From contig JACRKQ010000047.1 of NCBI GenBank assembly GCA_016219705.1, positions 1 through 33,788 on the forward strand: a stretch of 33,788 bases of DNA. The letters are read 5' to 3'. The DNA comes from Candidatus Saganbacteria bacterium. GTDB taxonomy: Bacteria; Margulisbacteria; WOR-1; O2-12-FULL-45-9. Under the pieces are notes generated by a model. The model saw only the letters and a list, made by a program, of their open reading frames with translations. It searched no databases and was not told where the DNA came from. Shown here in pieces: positions 8,768 to 16,581 of the stretch (the stretch's first letter is position 1; the number at the start of each line of letters is the position of its first letter). A program made the translations under genes and the position numbers.

Positions 8768-9573
8768 TGATAAACGTTGAAGCGAATTTTTTAATATTTA
8801 CGGTTGCGACCTATTTTCTGGCGATGATCGCCGGTTTCGCGTCCAGTGCTTTCGGAAAAGAAAAAATTAGCCGGGCCGCGCTGATATTTTTACTGCTGGG
8901 GCTCTTGCTTCATACTATTTCTATCGGCGCCAGGATGGCTGTTTCCGGCCGCCTGCCTTTCGCTAATCTTTATGAATCGATGACCAGTTTTGCCTGGGGG
9001 ATTGCCTTGATCACTTTGATTGTCAGTCGGATATATAAAAGCGTCAAAATTGCTAGTGTTGTCGCTCTGCCAATTGCCTTTTTAGCGGCGCTCTATGCCT
9101 CAACCCTGGATAAAACGATCGAACCGTTAATGCCGGCGCTACAGAGCAACTGGCTGCTTTTCCATGTTGGCGTGGCGATTGTCGCTTATGGGACCTTTGC
9201 TGTCTCTTTTGGGACAGCGCTTCTCCACCTGTTAAAAGAGCATTTTAAGATCGAGCGCTTGCCAGCAACCAAAAAACTTGACGAATTGACTTATCAATTA
9301 ATTGCTTTTGCCATGCCGTTTATGACGCTGGTAATTATTACCGGCGCGGTGTGGGCGGAAGAGGCCTGGGGGCGATACTGGAGCTGGGATCCCAAAGAGA
9401 CCTGGTCATTAATTACCTGGCTGATTTATTTGGGGTATCTCCATGCGCGATTGGTCCTGCGCTGGAAAGGCCGTCCGGCCGCTTGGCTGGCGGTCATCGG
9501 TTTCCTGGCGGTAATTTTTACTTATCTGGGAGTCAATTTATTGCTTTCCGGTTTGCATAGCTATGCACAATAG
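8767..9573 (+). CDS. ccsA: CcsA/ResC-like cytochrome c assembly protein
   Basis: WAEEAWGRYWSWDPKETWSLITWLIYLGYLHARL (WGXXWXWDXKETW heme-handling motif), multi-TM, overlaps resB stop by one base. Confidence 0.93.
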   Translation: MINVEANFLIFTVATYFLAMIAGFASSAFGKEKISRAALIFLLLGLLLHTISIGARMAVSGRLPFANLYESMTSFAWGIALITLIVSRIYKSVKIASVVALPIAFLAALYASTLDKTIEPLMPALQSNWLLFHVGVAIVAYGTFAVSFGTALLHLLKEHFKIERLPATKKLDELTYQLIAFAMPFMTLVIITGAVWAEEAWGRYWSWDPKETWSLITWLIYLGYLHARLVLRWKGRPAAWLAVIGFLAVIFTYLGVNLLLSGLHSYAQ

Positions 9574-9576
9574 ATA

Positions 9577-9658
9577 ATATGTTAAAATGTTTATATGTTA
9601 AAAGGTTAAAAAGTCCTTATCCCATTTTAACGTTTCAACCTTTTAACTTTTTAACATT
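9577..9658. repeat. Facing 8-bp tandem repeats forming a long potential hairpin
   Basis: ATGTTAAA ATGTTTAT ATGTTAAA AGGTTAAA AAG ... ATTTTAAC GTTTCAAC CTTTTAAC TTTTTAAC. Confidence 0.75.
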
Positions 9659-9681
9659 AAGTGAAAGGGGGTGACAACAAC

Positions 9682-10071
9682 ATGAAAAAAAATATCGCGT
9701 TAATTTTATTAGCTATTATTGTTCTGCAAGGTTTGATTTTGGCGGAGACAGCCAAAAAAGCGGCGTCAGTAAAGAAAGAGACGTCAGTCAAGAAAGCGGC
9801 GCCAGCGCCGACAATGAAAGCCGCGGCAACAACGTCCCCAGCGGCTTTCGCTTTTCCCAGGAAAAATATGCCAGCGGTAACATTTGATCACAGCAAGCAT
9901 CTTAAACAGACGGGGATGATCTGTGACACCTGCCATCCGAAGATCTTTACGCAAAAAAGAGGCGGCAATCCAATAACCATGCCGGCGATCAATAGCGGTA
10001 AATATTGCGGCGTTTGCCATAATGGAGAAAAAGCGCCCAAAACTTGCAATGCTTGCCATAAGAAAGCATAG
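9682..10071 (+). CDS. Secreted small multiheme (3 x CXXCH) cytochrome c, c3/c7-like
   Basis: Signal peptide MKKNIALILLAIIVLQGLILAE; VTFDHSKHLKQTGMICDTCH, CGVCH, CNACH. ATG at 9682 after a GAAAGGGGGTGA Shine-Dalgarno region; the track start at 9661 is upstream. Confidence 0.88.
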   Translation: MKKNIALILLAIIVLQGLILAETAKKAASVKKETSVKKAAPAPTMKAAATTSPAAFAFPRKNMPAVTFDHSKHLKQTGMICDTCHPKIFTQKRGGNPITMPAINSGKYCGVCHNGEKAPKTCNACHKKA

Positions 10072-10100
10072 TTTTTTATGGATAATAAGATAATAATGGT

Positions 10101-10147
10101 AACGAAGCCCGTTGCGAAAATCTATTAAGATTACGGCGGGCGTCGTT
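10101..10147. terminator. Inverted repeat between convergent genes; possible bidirectional terminator
   Basis: AACGAAGCCCG ... CGGGCGTCGTT with one mismatch; no strong U-tract. Confidence 0.35.
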
Positions 10148-10152
10148 GCTGT

Positions 10153-10803
10153 TTATTTATTCCTCCGGACGTAAATACTCCTGACCACTTCTTTTTCCAA
10201 GGCAATTTGCGTCTCTTCGACCTGGATTACGTATGAAGGGAATTTTTGGTGCATTTTAATTTCCACTCCCGGCGTAATGCCAAACGACATTAATTTATGG
10301 AGCCGCGGATGGTCACGCGTTAAAATATAAGCCACCACGGCCGTCTCCCCGATGGCAACTTTATCGAGCGTGGAGACAACGCTTTCCAAGATAGCGTTGG
10401 ATTTCTCACAGCATTGGCCGGGCGGGATAGCTAAACCATGGGGACATTCTTTGGGATGGCCCAAAAGGGTGCAAATTGCCGCGGTCACTTCTTCAGACAG
10501 GATATGCTCAAATTCGCAGGCGGAAGCCTCCAACTGGTCATTTTTCGTCTCCAGGACATCCAATAGTAACCGCTCGGCCAATCTATGCCGCCGGATCAGA
10601 CTGGCAGCTTCCTTCTCTCCTGATGAAGTGAGCTCAACTTTTCCAGAGATTATTTGTAAAAGATCTTTTGTCTGCATTTCTGCAATTAAATTTTTCCGGC
10701 ACTCTCTTTTAATGTCGTCCTCAATGGCGCATAAATCATTTTTCCCTTTTTCTTTTTTCATCCAGATGATTTCCAGAATTTCATCTATTTCTTGGTTTGA
10801 CAT
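10153..10803 (-). CDS. DtxR-family-like metalloregulator with C-terminal FeoA/SH3-like domain
   Basis: ELTSSGEKEAASLIRRHRLAERLLLDVL...EFEHILSEEVTAAICTLLGHPKECPHGLAIPPGQCC, then FeoA-like FGITPGVEIKMHQKFPSYVIQVEETQIALEKEVVRSIYVRR. Confidence 0.85.
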   Translation of the reverse strand: MSNQEIDEILEIIWMKKEKGKNDLCAIEDDIKRECRKNLIAEMQTKDLLQIISGKVELTSSGEKEAASLIRRHRLAERLLLDVLETKNDQLEASACEFEHILSEEVTAAICTLLGHPKECPHGLAIPPGQCCEKSNAILESVVSTLDKVAIGETAVVAYILTRDHPRLHKLMSFGITPGVEIKMHQKFPSYVIQVEETQIALEKEVVRSIYVRRNK

Positions 10804-10984
10804 ATTTTTTCCTCCTAAAAATTAAATTAAAAAAAATTTCAACAATTTTTATAATTTTAGACTCTTTGGGAAACTGGTAGCCGCAATTCGGACAACAGAG
10901 CACATCACAGGTTGAATGCATCGGACAGTTCTGGCAAATCTCTCGCGATTGTTTAAACTCATTGCCGCACAGAGGGCATTTCAT
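10781..10984 (-). CDS. Small Cys-rich (zinc-ribbon-like) protein encoded between feoB and the DtxR/FeoA gene
   Basis: MKCPLCGNEF...ICQNCPMHSTCDVLCCPNCGYQFP: multiple CXXC/Cys pairs; overlaps both neighbours. Confidence 0.75.
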   Translation of the reverse strand: MKCPLCGNEFKQSREICQNCPMHSTCDVLCCPNCGYQFPKESKIIKIVEIFFNLIFRRKKYVKPRNR

Positions 10985-12768
10985 AACGCCACCTTAAAAT
11001 ACCGTAGGATAAAATTCAAAATTCCCCCGACCAGAAAAGCGAACGGAAAAATAAAGGCCACAATGTAGAACGCGGTCCTGGCCCCCCGCTCTTTGATCAT
11101 AACCAATAACTGGGCCAAACAGGGAATGAATAAAGTAATAGTTACCAAACTAACCACAATCTGCGTTGGTGATAACAACCCGGCTTTAGCCAGGGCATAG
11201 AGACCGGCCGCCCCGTAATCGCGGCGGAAAAAGCCGATCAGGAAAGCTTCGGTCGCTTTAGCCGGCAGGCCCATGAAAGAGACAACCAGCGGGCTGGCCA
11301 GGTTTTCGATCAGCTCGAGCACCTGAATTTTATCAAAAACAAACAGGGCCATCGTCCCGATGATAAAAAGCGGCACCGCTTCTTTCAAATACCATTCGAT
11401 GCGGGCCATGGTTTTAACCAATATATTTTTCAGCTTCGGCAGCCGGATCGGCGGAATCTCCATGATAAAATCAGAAGATTTCCCCGGCAGGATCCTGGCG
11501 GCCAGATAACCGGTCAGGAAGAAAATAAAAATTACCACTCCCGCCCAGATCATGGTCGCTTTAGCCGATAAACCGCCGATCATCCCCAGGATCACCCCAA
11601 GCTGCGCCGAGCAGGGAATGGCCAGCGCCAAAAGCAGTGTCGCAATTATCCTCTCCCTCTGGGTGTCCAGCGTGCGCGTCGTCATTGTTGCCATAGTGTC
11701 ACAGCCTAGCCCCAGGACCATCGGGATCACCGCTTTTCCTGACAGGCCAATCACCCTAAAGGATCGGTTCAATAAAATTGCCAGGCGCGGCAGATAGCCG
11801 GAATCCTCAAGGATCGAAAAGAACAGGAAAAAGGCTGAAAGGATCGGCAGGATGATGGCAATCGCGTAAGATAGGGCCATGGTGATCACGCCATATTCGC
11901 CGACAAAAAATTCCTTGATTAAAGGGAGGGGAATAATCAGGTCGGCTAGTTTAATTGCCCAGGGATTAATGTATTCTCCAAAAACCACATCTTCCATAAA
12001 ACCGACCCCATTGCCAGCTGCCCAGACCCCCACCACTTGGTAGAGCAGCCAGAGGACAAAGAAGAGGACAGGGAGGCCGGTAAGAGGATGTATCGTAAAA
12101 TCGCCCAGCCGTTCCAGAAAGAGTGTGCCGCGCGGCATTTTTTTAACTACCGTATCATAGATGTCAATTTCCCGGCGTTGGCGCTCGCGGACCTCTTTGG
12201 CATTGTCCGGCAACGGTTTTGGCTTATATTTTTCTCCGGTTTTAGCTACCTGACCAATGGCGGCCTTCAATTCGCAGACCCCAATTCCGTCGGTAGCAAT
12301 TGTAGCAATAACGACCACACCCAGCAGATCGCTTAATTTCTTCACGTCGATATCGATCCGTCTCTGTTCGGCCTCGTCCATCATGTTGAGATTAAGTATC
12401 AGAGGGAAACCCATGGCCTGCAATTGCAGGGTTAAAAGCAGAGTACGACGGAGATTTTTGGCGTCCGCCACCTGGATGACAATATCCGGACGTTCATTGA
12501 GCAATAAGTCGCGCGCGACTTTTTCGTCTTCGGATGAGGGAATGACACTGTTCATCCCGGGAGTATCGATCACTTCAAACTTCTGATGATTAATCGTCCC
12601 CGCTCCACGCGACATCTCAACAGTTGTCCCCGGATAATTGGAAACAGTAACGTACATCCCGGTTAGGTGTGAAAAGATAACGCTTTTGCCGACGTTGGGA
12701 TTGCCAACCAGGGCGATCTTTTTCAGCCCCGAAAAATCGATATTAACTTTACCATGACACTCCTGCAT
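10981..12768 (-). CDS. feoB: Ferrous iron transporter FeoB
   Basis: G-domain GNPNVGKSVIF, YPGTTVE, DTPGMNS, NLNMMDEAE; Gate motifs LLALAIPCSAQLGVILG and TLFIPCLAQL. Confidence 0.96.
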   Translation of the reverse strand: MQECHGKVNIDFSGLKKIALVGNPNVGKSVIFSHLTGMYVTVSNYPGTTVEMSRGAGTINHQKFEVIDTPGMNSVIPSSEDEKVARDLLLNERPDIVIQVADAKNLRRTLLLTLQLQAMGFPLILNLNMMDEAEQRRIDIDVKKLSDLLGVVVIATIATDGIGVCELKAAIGQVAKTGEKYKPKPLPDNAKEVRERQRREIDIYDTVVKKMPRGTLFLERLGDFTIHPLTGLPVLFFVLWLLYQVVGVWAAGNGVGFMEDVVFGEYINPWAIKLADLIIPLPLIKEFFVGEYGVITMALSYAIAIILPILSAFFLFFSILEDSGYLPRLAILLNRSFRVIGLSGKAVIPMVLGLGCDTMATMTTRTLDTQRERIIATLLLALAIPCSAQLGVILGMIGGLSAKATMIWAGVVIFIFFLTGYLAARILPGKSSDFIMEIPPIRLPKLKNILVKTMARIEWYLKEAVPLFIIGTMALFVFDKIQVLELIENLASPLVVSFMGLPAKATEAFLIGFFRRDYGAAGLYALAKAGLLSPTQIVVSLVTITLFIPCLAQLLVMIKERGARTAFYIVAFIFPFAFLVGGILNFILRYFKVAL

Positions 12769-12804
12769 ATATTGCTCTTATATTACCACAATATCGCCGC
12801 TAGT

Positions 12805-13197
12805 TTACTTTTCCACAACAATAATTTTTCCCTTCATTCTGCGATGCCCCGGCCCACAGTAAATATCACACGTATACTCAAACGTCCCCGCTGTCTGCGG
12901 GGTAAAGTCCAAAACGGCTATCTTGCCCGGCCCGACTTCCTGCCTGATTTGCAACCCTTCGATTTTGATATCGTGAGGGCGGTCAACGCTGGTGAAATAA
13001 AGCCTGGCCGGACTACCTTTCCGTAAAACTATCGTTCTCGGAAAATATTGATAACATTTAGCTATTATAGCAACTTCCTGCGCCTCTTGAGTTACCGAAG
13101 TAGTTTCCGACATATTGCATTCTTGGCCGTTCATTATCACGGCAAAAGCCGGCAACGAAAAAAATACGATCGCCAGCAAGGCCGTGATTTTTTTCAT
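12805..13197 (-). CDS. Secreted CuA-type cupredoxin (COX2/NosZ C-terminal-like domain)
   Basis: Signal peptide MKKITALLAIVFFSLPAFA; upstream His in RPHDIKIEG and full C-X3-C-X3-H-X2-M motif CDIYCGPGHRRM. Confidence 0.88.
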   Translation of the reverse strand: MKKITALLAIVFFSLPAFAVIMNGQECNMSETTSVTQEAQEVAIIAKCYQYFPRTIVLRKGSPARLYFTSVDRPHDIKIEGLQIRQEVGPGKIAVLDFTPQTAGTFEYTCDIYCGPGHRRMKGKIIVVEK

Positions 13198-14084
13198 TAA
13201 AGCACCCAGCCCCAGTTGAGGCGAACGATATCATCACTAACTTCGGTCAGCCCAATCATAAATCCGGCGCTCAACATGGCATTTTCTCCAGCCTGCAACA
13301 TGATGCTGGGTTGAAGATAATGCTGCTGTCGGGGAGTAACCAGTCCAAAACTCTTTGTATCACCGAGCGCTCCCACTAGCTCAAGCCCCATAGAGATTGG
13401 CGCAAAGAAGCCTCCCGTTTTTGCCATTGAATGTCCATGATGTTCCATTTGGTCCTCACTCTTGTTTTCCAGGGTGTAGAGAATACCGGTAGCATAACCA
13501 AAAGCGGTCACCCCATTGCGCAGGTCAGTTTCATTGATCCAGTTGAAGGAACAGTTCCAGGGCCCGAAATCATTGGAAAGGATCAGTCGTGTTTCGACAA
13601 TTTTTTCGCGACCCTCCTCCGAGCCTGCCGCTTCTACATAAGGAGGAACGACCCAACCACTGACTTCCATTTTGTAGCGTGTGGCCGGATCAAGGTCCTC
13701 AAATTCGACATAAAGCGTTGGGTTAAGGGGCAATTTCTGGACAAACGGATTAAAGCGCGCCTCATAGCGATAACCAGTGAAGCGCCCGACGCCAGTTTCC
13801 AGATCACGAAAGCCTTCGGCCATAAATTCCAGGGCCAATCGATCGGTCGGAGCATATTCCAGCTCTATCATCTGCGAAAGATATTGGCCCTGACCGCCTT
13901 CTTCGTGATTAATTTTTGACGGGCTGGTCAGATCGGTCATGATCATCATTTCCAGTTCACCTTTGTAGATATGATGCGAATAAGTGGTTAAATAGCCGGT
14001 GTCGGCCAGCACAGCGGAAATCAGCCAAACCATCATCAGACTCAGCGTCGCCAAGAACTTGAAACAATTTATTACTGTGAACAT
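13197..14084 (-). CDS. Predicted outer-membrane beta-barrel protein
   Basis: Signal peptide; alternating amphipathic strands ending in aromatic/acidic turns (IELEYAPTDRLALEFMAEGF, TLYVEFEDLD, WNCSFNWINETD), C-terminal strand VRLNWGWVL. Confidence 0.7.
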   Translation of the reverse strand: MFTVINCFKFLATLSLMMVWLISAVLADTGYLTTYSHHIYKGELEMMIMTDLTSPSKINHEEGGQGQYLSQMIELEYAPTDRLALEFMAEGFRDLETGVGRFTGYRYEARFNPFVQKLPLNPTLYVEFEDLDPATRYKMEVSGWVVPPYVEAAGSEEGREKIVETRLILSNDFGPWNCSFNWINETDLRNGVTAFGYATGILYTLENKSEDQMEHHGHSMAKTGGFFAPISMGLELVGALGDTKSFGLVTPRQQHYLQPSIMLQAGENAMLSAGFMIGLTEVSDDIVRLNWGWVL

Positions 14085-14088
14085 TAAT

Positions 14089-14352
14089 TCATTCCTCCTT
14101 ATATTTTCGAAGTCCGTTCAGAAGTTCTGTTTTTTCCTCCAAAGTCATCTCCTTTCCATATTTCTCAATGTATTCTTTGAATTTTTCCAAAGTATAATTT
14201 TCCGGCGGGAGGAGCCGGTGGCAGGAGCTACACTTGGCCGAGTACAGCTTATACGCCTCCGACTGTTCCTCCGGGACACAGCCCGAGATCAGCCAGGTCA
14301 AACTAAATATTAATACCAATAAGCAGGCGTGTTTGCAGATCATTTGCCCCAT
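14089..14352 (-). CDS. Lipoprotein monoheme c-type cytochrome
   Basis: Lipobox LISGC; YSAKCSSCHRLLPPENYTLEKFKEYIEKYGKEMTLEEKTELLNGLRKYKEE. Confidence 0.82.
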   Translation of the reverse strand: MGQMICKHACLLVLIFSLTWLISGCVPEEQSEAYKLYSAKCSSCHRLLPPENYTLEKFKEYIEKYGKEMTLEEKTELLNGLRKYKEE

Positions 14353-15037
14353 TGCCCAATCCTCTTACCGCTCCAAAATTCAGCCAAAACTTTTCCTGCG
14401 CCCAGGAAATCGTCGGCCCGGCGTAATGCTTGCCAGTAGTATAATTGCCCTTGGCCTCCAGTCCGATCTTAAAAGTCGGCCGCAGTTCGATGCTCGCCCC
14501 GGCCGCGAATTCGTTTTCCGTTTTGGCCGCTTCGGTCAACTCCCGCTTAATAATATAATTATAGGAAAAATTCAGTGTCCGGATATCTTTCGCCAAGATA
14601 ATTTTGCCTTCAAAGACGCCGGCCTTACTCAAATCATTGGGCTCGATTAATTCAGCGTATAACAGCGTGTCAAGCGGATTACTTCCCCGTTCACCCAGCC
14701 GGTAACGAGTTCGCAGTTTGAAGCCGTCATACGATAGGGTGTTGGCCGCCGCGGTATTGGTCTGCTTAAAGGTCTGATACATGCTGACATCCCAGTTGTC
14801 GGTCAGACCGTACTCCAGTTCCACCCAGTGCTTCCAGGTGTTAACCTTGGAGTTCGTCGTGTCGGGATATTCCAGCGTGTTATAATACTCAACCTCTGCC
14901 ATCCCGCGGGGCATCGTGACATATTCATAAGTCCAGACATAGGAGCGCCGGTCAGCGTGGGACGGCGATTCATAACTTATGAACAATGAGCAAGAAACAA
15001 ACAGAACAAAAAACATCAGACGATTCATCTGTAACAT
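14303..15037 (-). CDS. Predicted outer-membrane beta-barrel (porin-like) protein
   Basis: Signal peptide MNRLMFFVLFVSCSLFISYESPSHA; repeated amphipathic strands; C-terminal LQTRLLIGINI. Start chosen at 15037 because AGGAGG precedes it; the track start 15073 lies upstream inside the Fur box. Confidence 0.72.
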   Translation of the reverse strand: MLQMNRLMFFVLFVSCSLFISYESPSHADRRSYVWTYEYVTMPRGMAEVEYYNTLEYPDTTNSKVNTWKHWVELEYGLTDNWDVSMYQTFKQTNTAAANTLSYDGFKLRTRYRLGERGSNPLDTLLYAELIEPNDLSKAGVFEGKIILAKDIRTLNFSYNYIIKRELTEAAKTENEFAAGASIELRPTFKIGLEAKGNYTTGKHYAGPTISWAQEKFWLNFGAVRGLGNGANDLQTRLLIGINI

Positions 15038-15056
15038 TTTTTTTACCTCCTTGATA

Positions 15057-15073
15057 TTGACAATCATTTTCAA
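15057..15073 (-). promoter_or_regulatory. Candidate Fur box upstream of the barrel/cytochrome/feoB operon
   Basis: Minus strand TTGAAAATGATTGTCAA, near-palindromic 8-1-8 (TTGACAAT C ATTTTCAA on plus). Confidence 0.7.
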
Positions 15074-15100
15074 CTACATCTTAAAAAAACACCCCCCTTA

Positions 15101-15526
15101 CTACTGACAGCTTTTACAAATACCGAGGATCTCCAGCCGATGGTGGGAGACCTTAAAACCATGGCCGCTGGCCAAGTTGGCCTGCAATTTTTCAATTTTC
15201 GGATCGAGGACCTCAATCGTTTTGCCGCATTTCAGGCAGACCAGGTGATCATGGTGCTTGTGTCCGAAGAGATGCTCGTAGCGCTTTTTGCCTTCGCCGA
15301 AATCAACCTCCCGGGCTAGTCCGGCGGCCTTGATCAATTTTAATGTCCGATGTACTGTCGCGTGGCCGATCTCGGTATTGGTCTTTTTAACCAAAGAGAA
15401 AAGATCGTCCGCGCTCACATGCTTCTCTGTTTTTAGAAAAATATCAAGAACTGTGGCCCTTTGGGCGGTAGCCTTTAAGCCGCTTTTCTCTAAAAACCGA
15501 ATGAATATTTCTCTTTCTTTGTTCAT
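15101..15526 (-). CDS. fur: Fur-family metalloregulator
   Basis: LKATAQRATVLDIFLKTEKHVSADDL, HATVHRTLKLIKAAGLAREVDFGEGKKRYEH, KHHDHLVCLKCGKTIEV, HHRLEILGICKSCQ. Confidence 0.93.
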   Translation of the reverse strand: MNKEREIFIRFLEKSGLKATAQRATVLDIFLKTEKHVSADDLFSLVKKTNTEIGHATVHRTLKLIKAAGLAREVDFGEGKKRYEHLFGHKHHDHLVCLKCGKTIEVLDPKIEKLQANLASGHGFKVSHHRLEILGICKSCQ

Positions 15527-15547
15527 CCTGGATTAAGGTTAGCATGA

Positions 15548-15564
15548 TTGAAATTGATTGTCAA
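15548..15564 (+). promoter_or_regulatory. Candidate Fur box upstream of fur (autoregulation)
   Basis: TTGAAATTGATTGTCAA, 16/17 identical to the box at 15057-15073. Confidence 0.68.
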
Positions 15565-15566
15565 GT

Positions 15567-16451
15567 TCAATTTACCTGCGTCTTTAACTCTGCAATAAAT
15601 TTCTGAGCGGCGGTTGTCAGCGGCCGGTCTTTTTTAGTGATGATGCCCAGCGGGCGGAGAAAACGCTGGTTGGCAAAGCCAATCCCTTTTAACAAACGAT
15701 GTTCTATTTCATGCTTGACGGTTATTGAGGGAAGAATGGAAACGCCGGCATTGATTTCTATCGCCCGTTTGATCAGCTCAATGTTATCGAAGGCCATCTT
15801 GGTTTTGACCTGAACATTGTATTTTTCAAAAATATCACGGATGGCCTGGGCCGTCGGGACCGTCTCCTCGAAACCGATAAAATCAAGGCCGTTCAGCTTG
15901 CGGATGTTGATTTTTTTGACTTTAGCGAAAGGATGTTTAGGGTGGGTGACCAGAATTAGGTCGTCCTGGTGGAAAATTATCTTCTTAACATTGCCTCGCT
16001 CTTTGGGGTAGGAGACAACCCCAATGTCAATTTTTTCGTCCAACAAGTCTTGATAAATTTTAGCGGCATGGCTGAAATCGATGTCCAGGCGGACCAGCGG
16101 ATATTTCTCGATAATTTTTTTTATTACGTCGCTTAATTCATAAAGGCCGATGCTGTAGATAGTGGCGATTTTCAGGATTCCTTGTACGGTCCCTGCCATG
16201 GCGTTGATACGGGAAAAAAGATTTTGATACCCATTGAAAATCTTTCGACTCTCTTCCTGTAAAAGCTTACCGGCGGCCGTTAAATGAAAGCTTTTGCCCC
16301 GCCGCATAAAAAGAGGCGCGCCGAATTCCTTTTCCAGCTGTTTTATTTTTTGGCTGATGGCCGGCTGGGTCAAAAAATTTAATTCAGCGCACCGGGAAAA
16401 GCTCTGGGTGTCGACCAGATCGAGCCAGATTTTACAGTCTTCAATATGCAT
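15567..16451 (-). CDS. LysR-family transcriptional regulator
   Basis: N-terminal HTH FSRCAELNFLTQPAISQKIKQLEKEFGAPLFMRRGKSFHLTAAGKLL; LysR substrate-binding domain; divergent from the cytochrome-porin gene. Confidence 0.94.
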   Translation of the reverse strand: MHIEDCKIWLDLVDTQSFSRCAELNFLTQPAISQKIKQLEKEFGAPLFMRRGKSFHLTAAGKLLQEESRKIFNGYQNLFSRINAMAGTVQGILKIATIYSIGLYELSDVIKKIIEKYPLVRLDIDFSHAAKIYQDLLDEKIDIGVVSYPKERGNVKKIIFHQDDLILVTHPKHPFAKVKKINIRKLNGLDFIGFEETVPTAQAIRDIFEKYNVQVKTKMAFDNIELIKRAIEINAGVSILPSITVKHEIEHRLLKGIGFANQRFLRPLGIITKKDRPLTTAAQKFIAELKTQVN

Positions 16452-16469
16452 AATTGTTTTTAATTTGTT

Positions 16470-16484
16470 ATAAGCGTTTCTTAT
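16470..16484. promoter_or_regulatory. Candidate LysR-type T-N11-A operator
   Basis: Perfect ATAAG-CGTTT-CTTAT in the lysR/cytochrome-porin intergenic region. Confidence 0.5.
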
Positions 16485-16536
16485 GCTTATTATAAAAATA
16501 TTTCATTTTACTTATAGCATACTTTGGCTCAAAATA

Positions 16537-16553
16537 CAATCAAAATATGATTG
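16537..16553. promoter_or_regulatory. Second intergenic palindrome upstream of the cytochrome-porin gene
   Basis: Perfect CAATCA-AAATA-TGATTG. Confidence 0.45.
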
Positions 16554-16581
16554 CAGTTTTCAAAATAGGAGGCGGTAAAAA

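Noticed and set aside
10352-10825. 157-aa plus-strand ORF opposite the DtxR/FeoA gene
   Set aside because: Antisense to a well-supported domain protein.
12805-13197. Cytochrome c oxidase subunit II
   Set aside because: The CuA motif is present but there are no N-terminal TM helices and no oxidase genes; called a stand-alone cupredoxin instead.
15528-15547. DtxR/IdeR-type box (GGATTAAGGTTAGCATGATT) before fur
   Set aside because: Only one half-site resembles the consensus; too weak next to the better Fur box.
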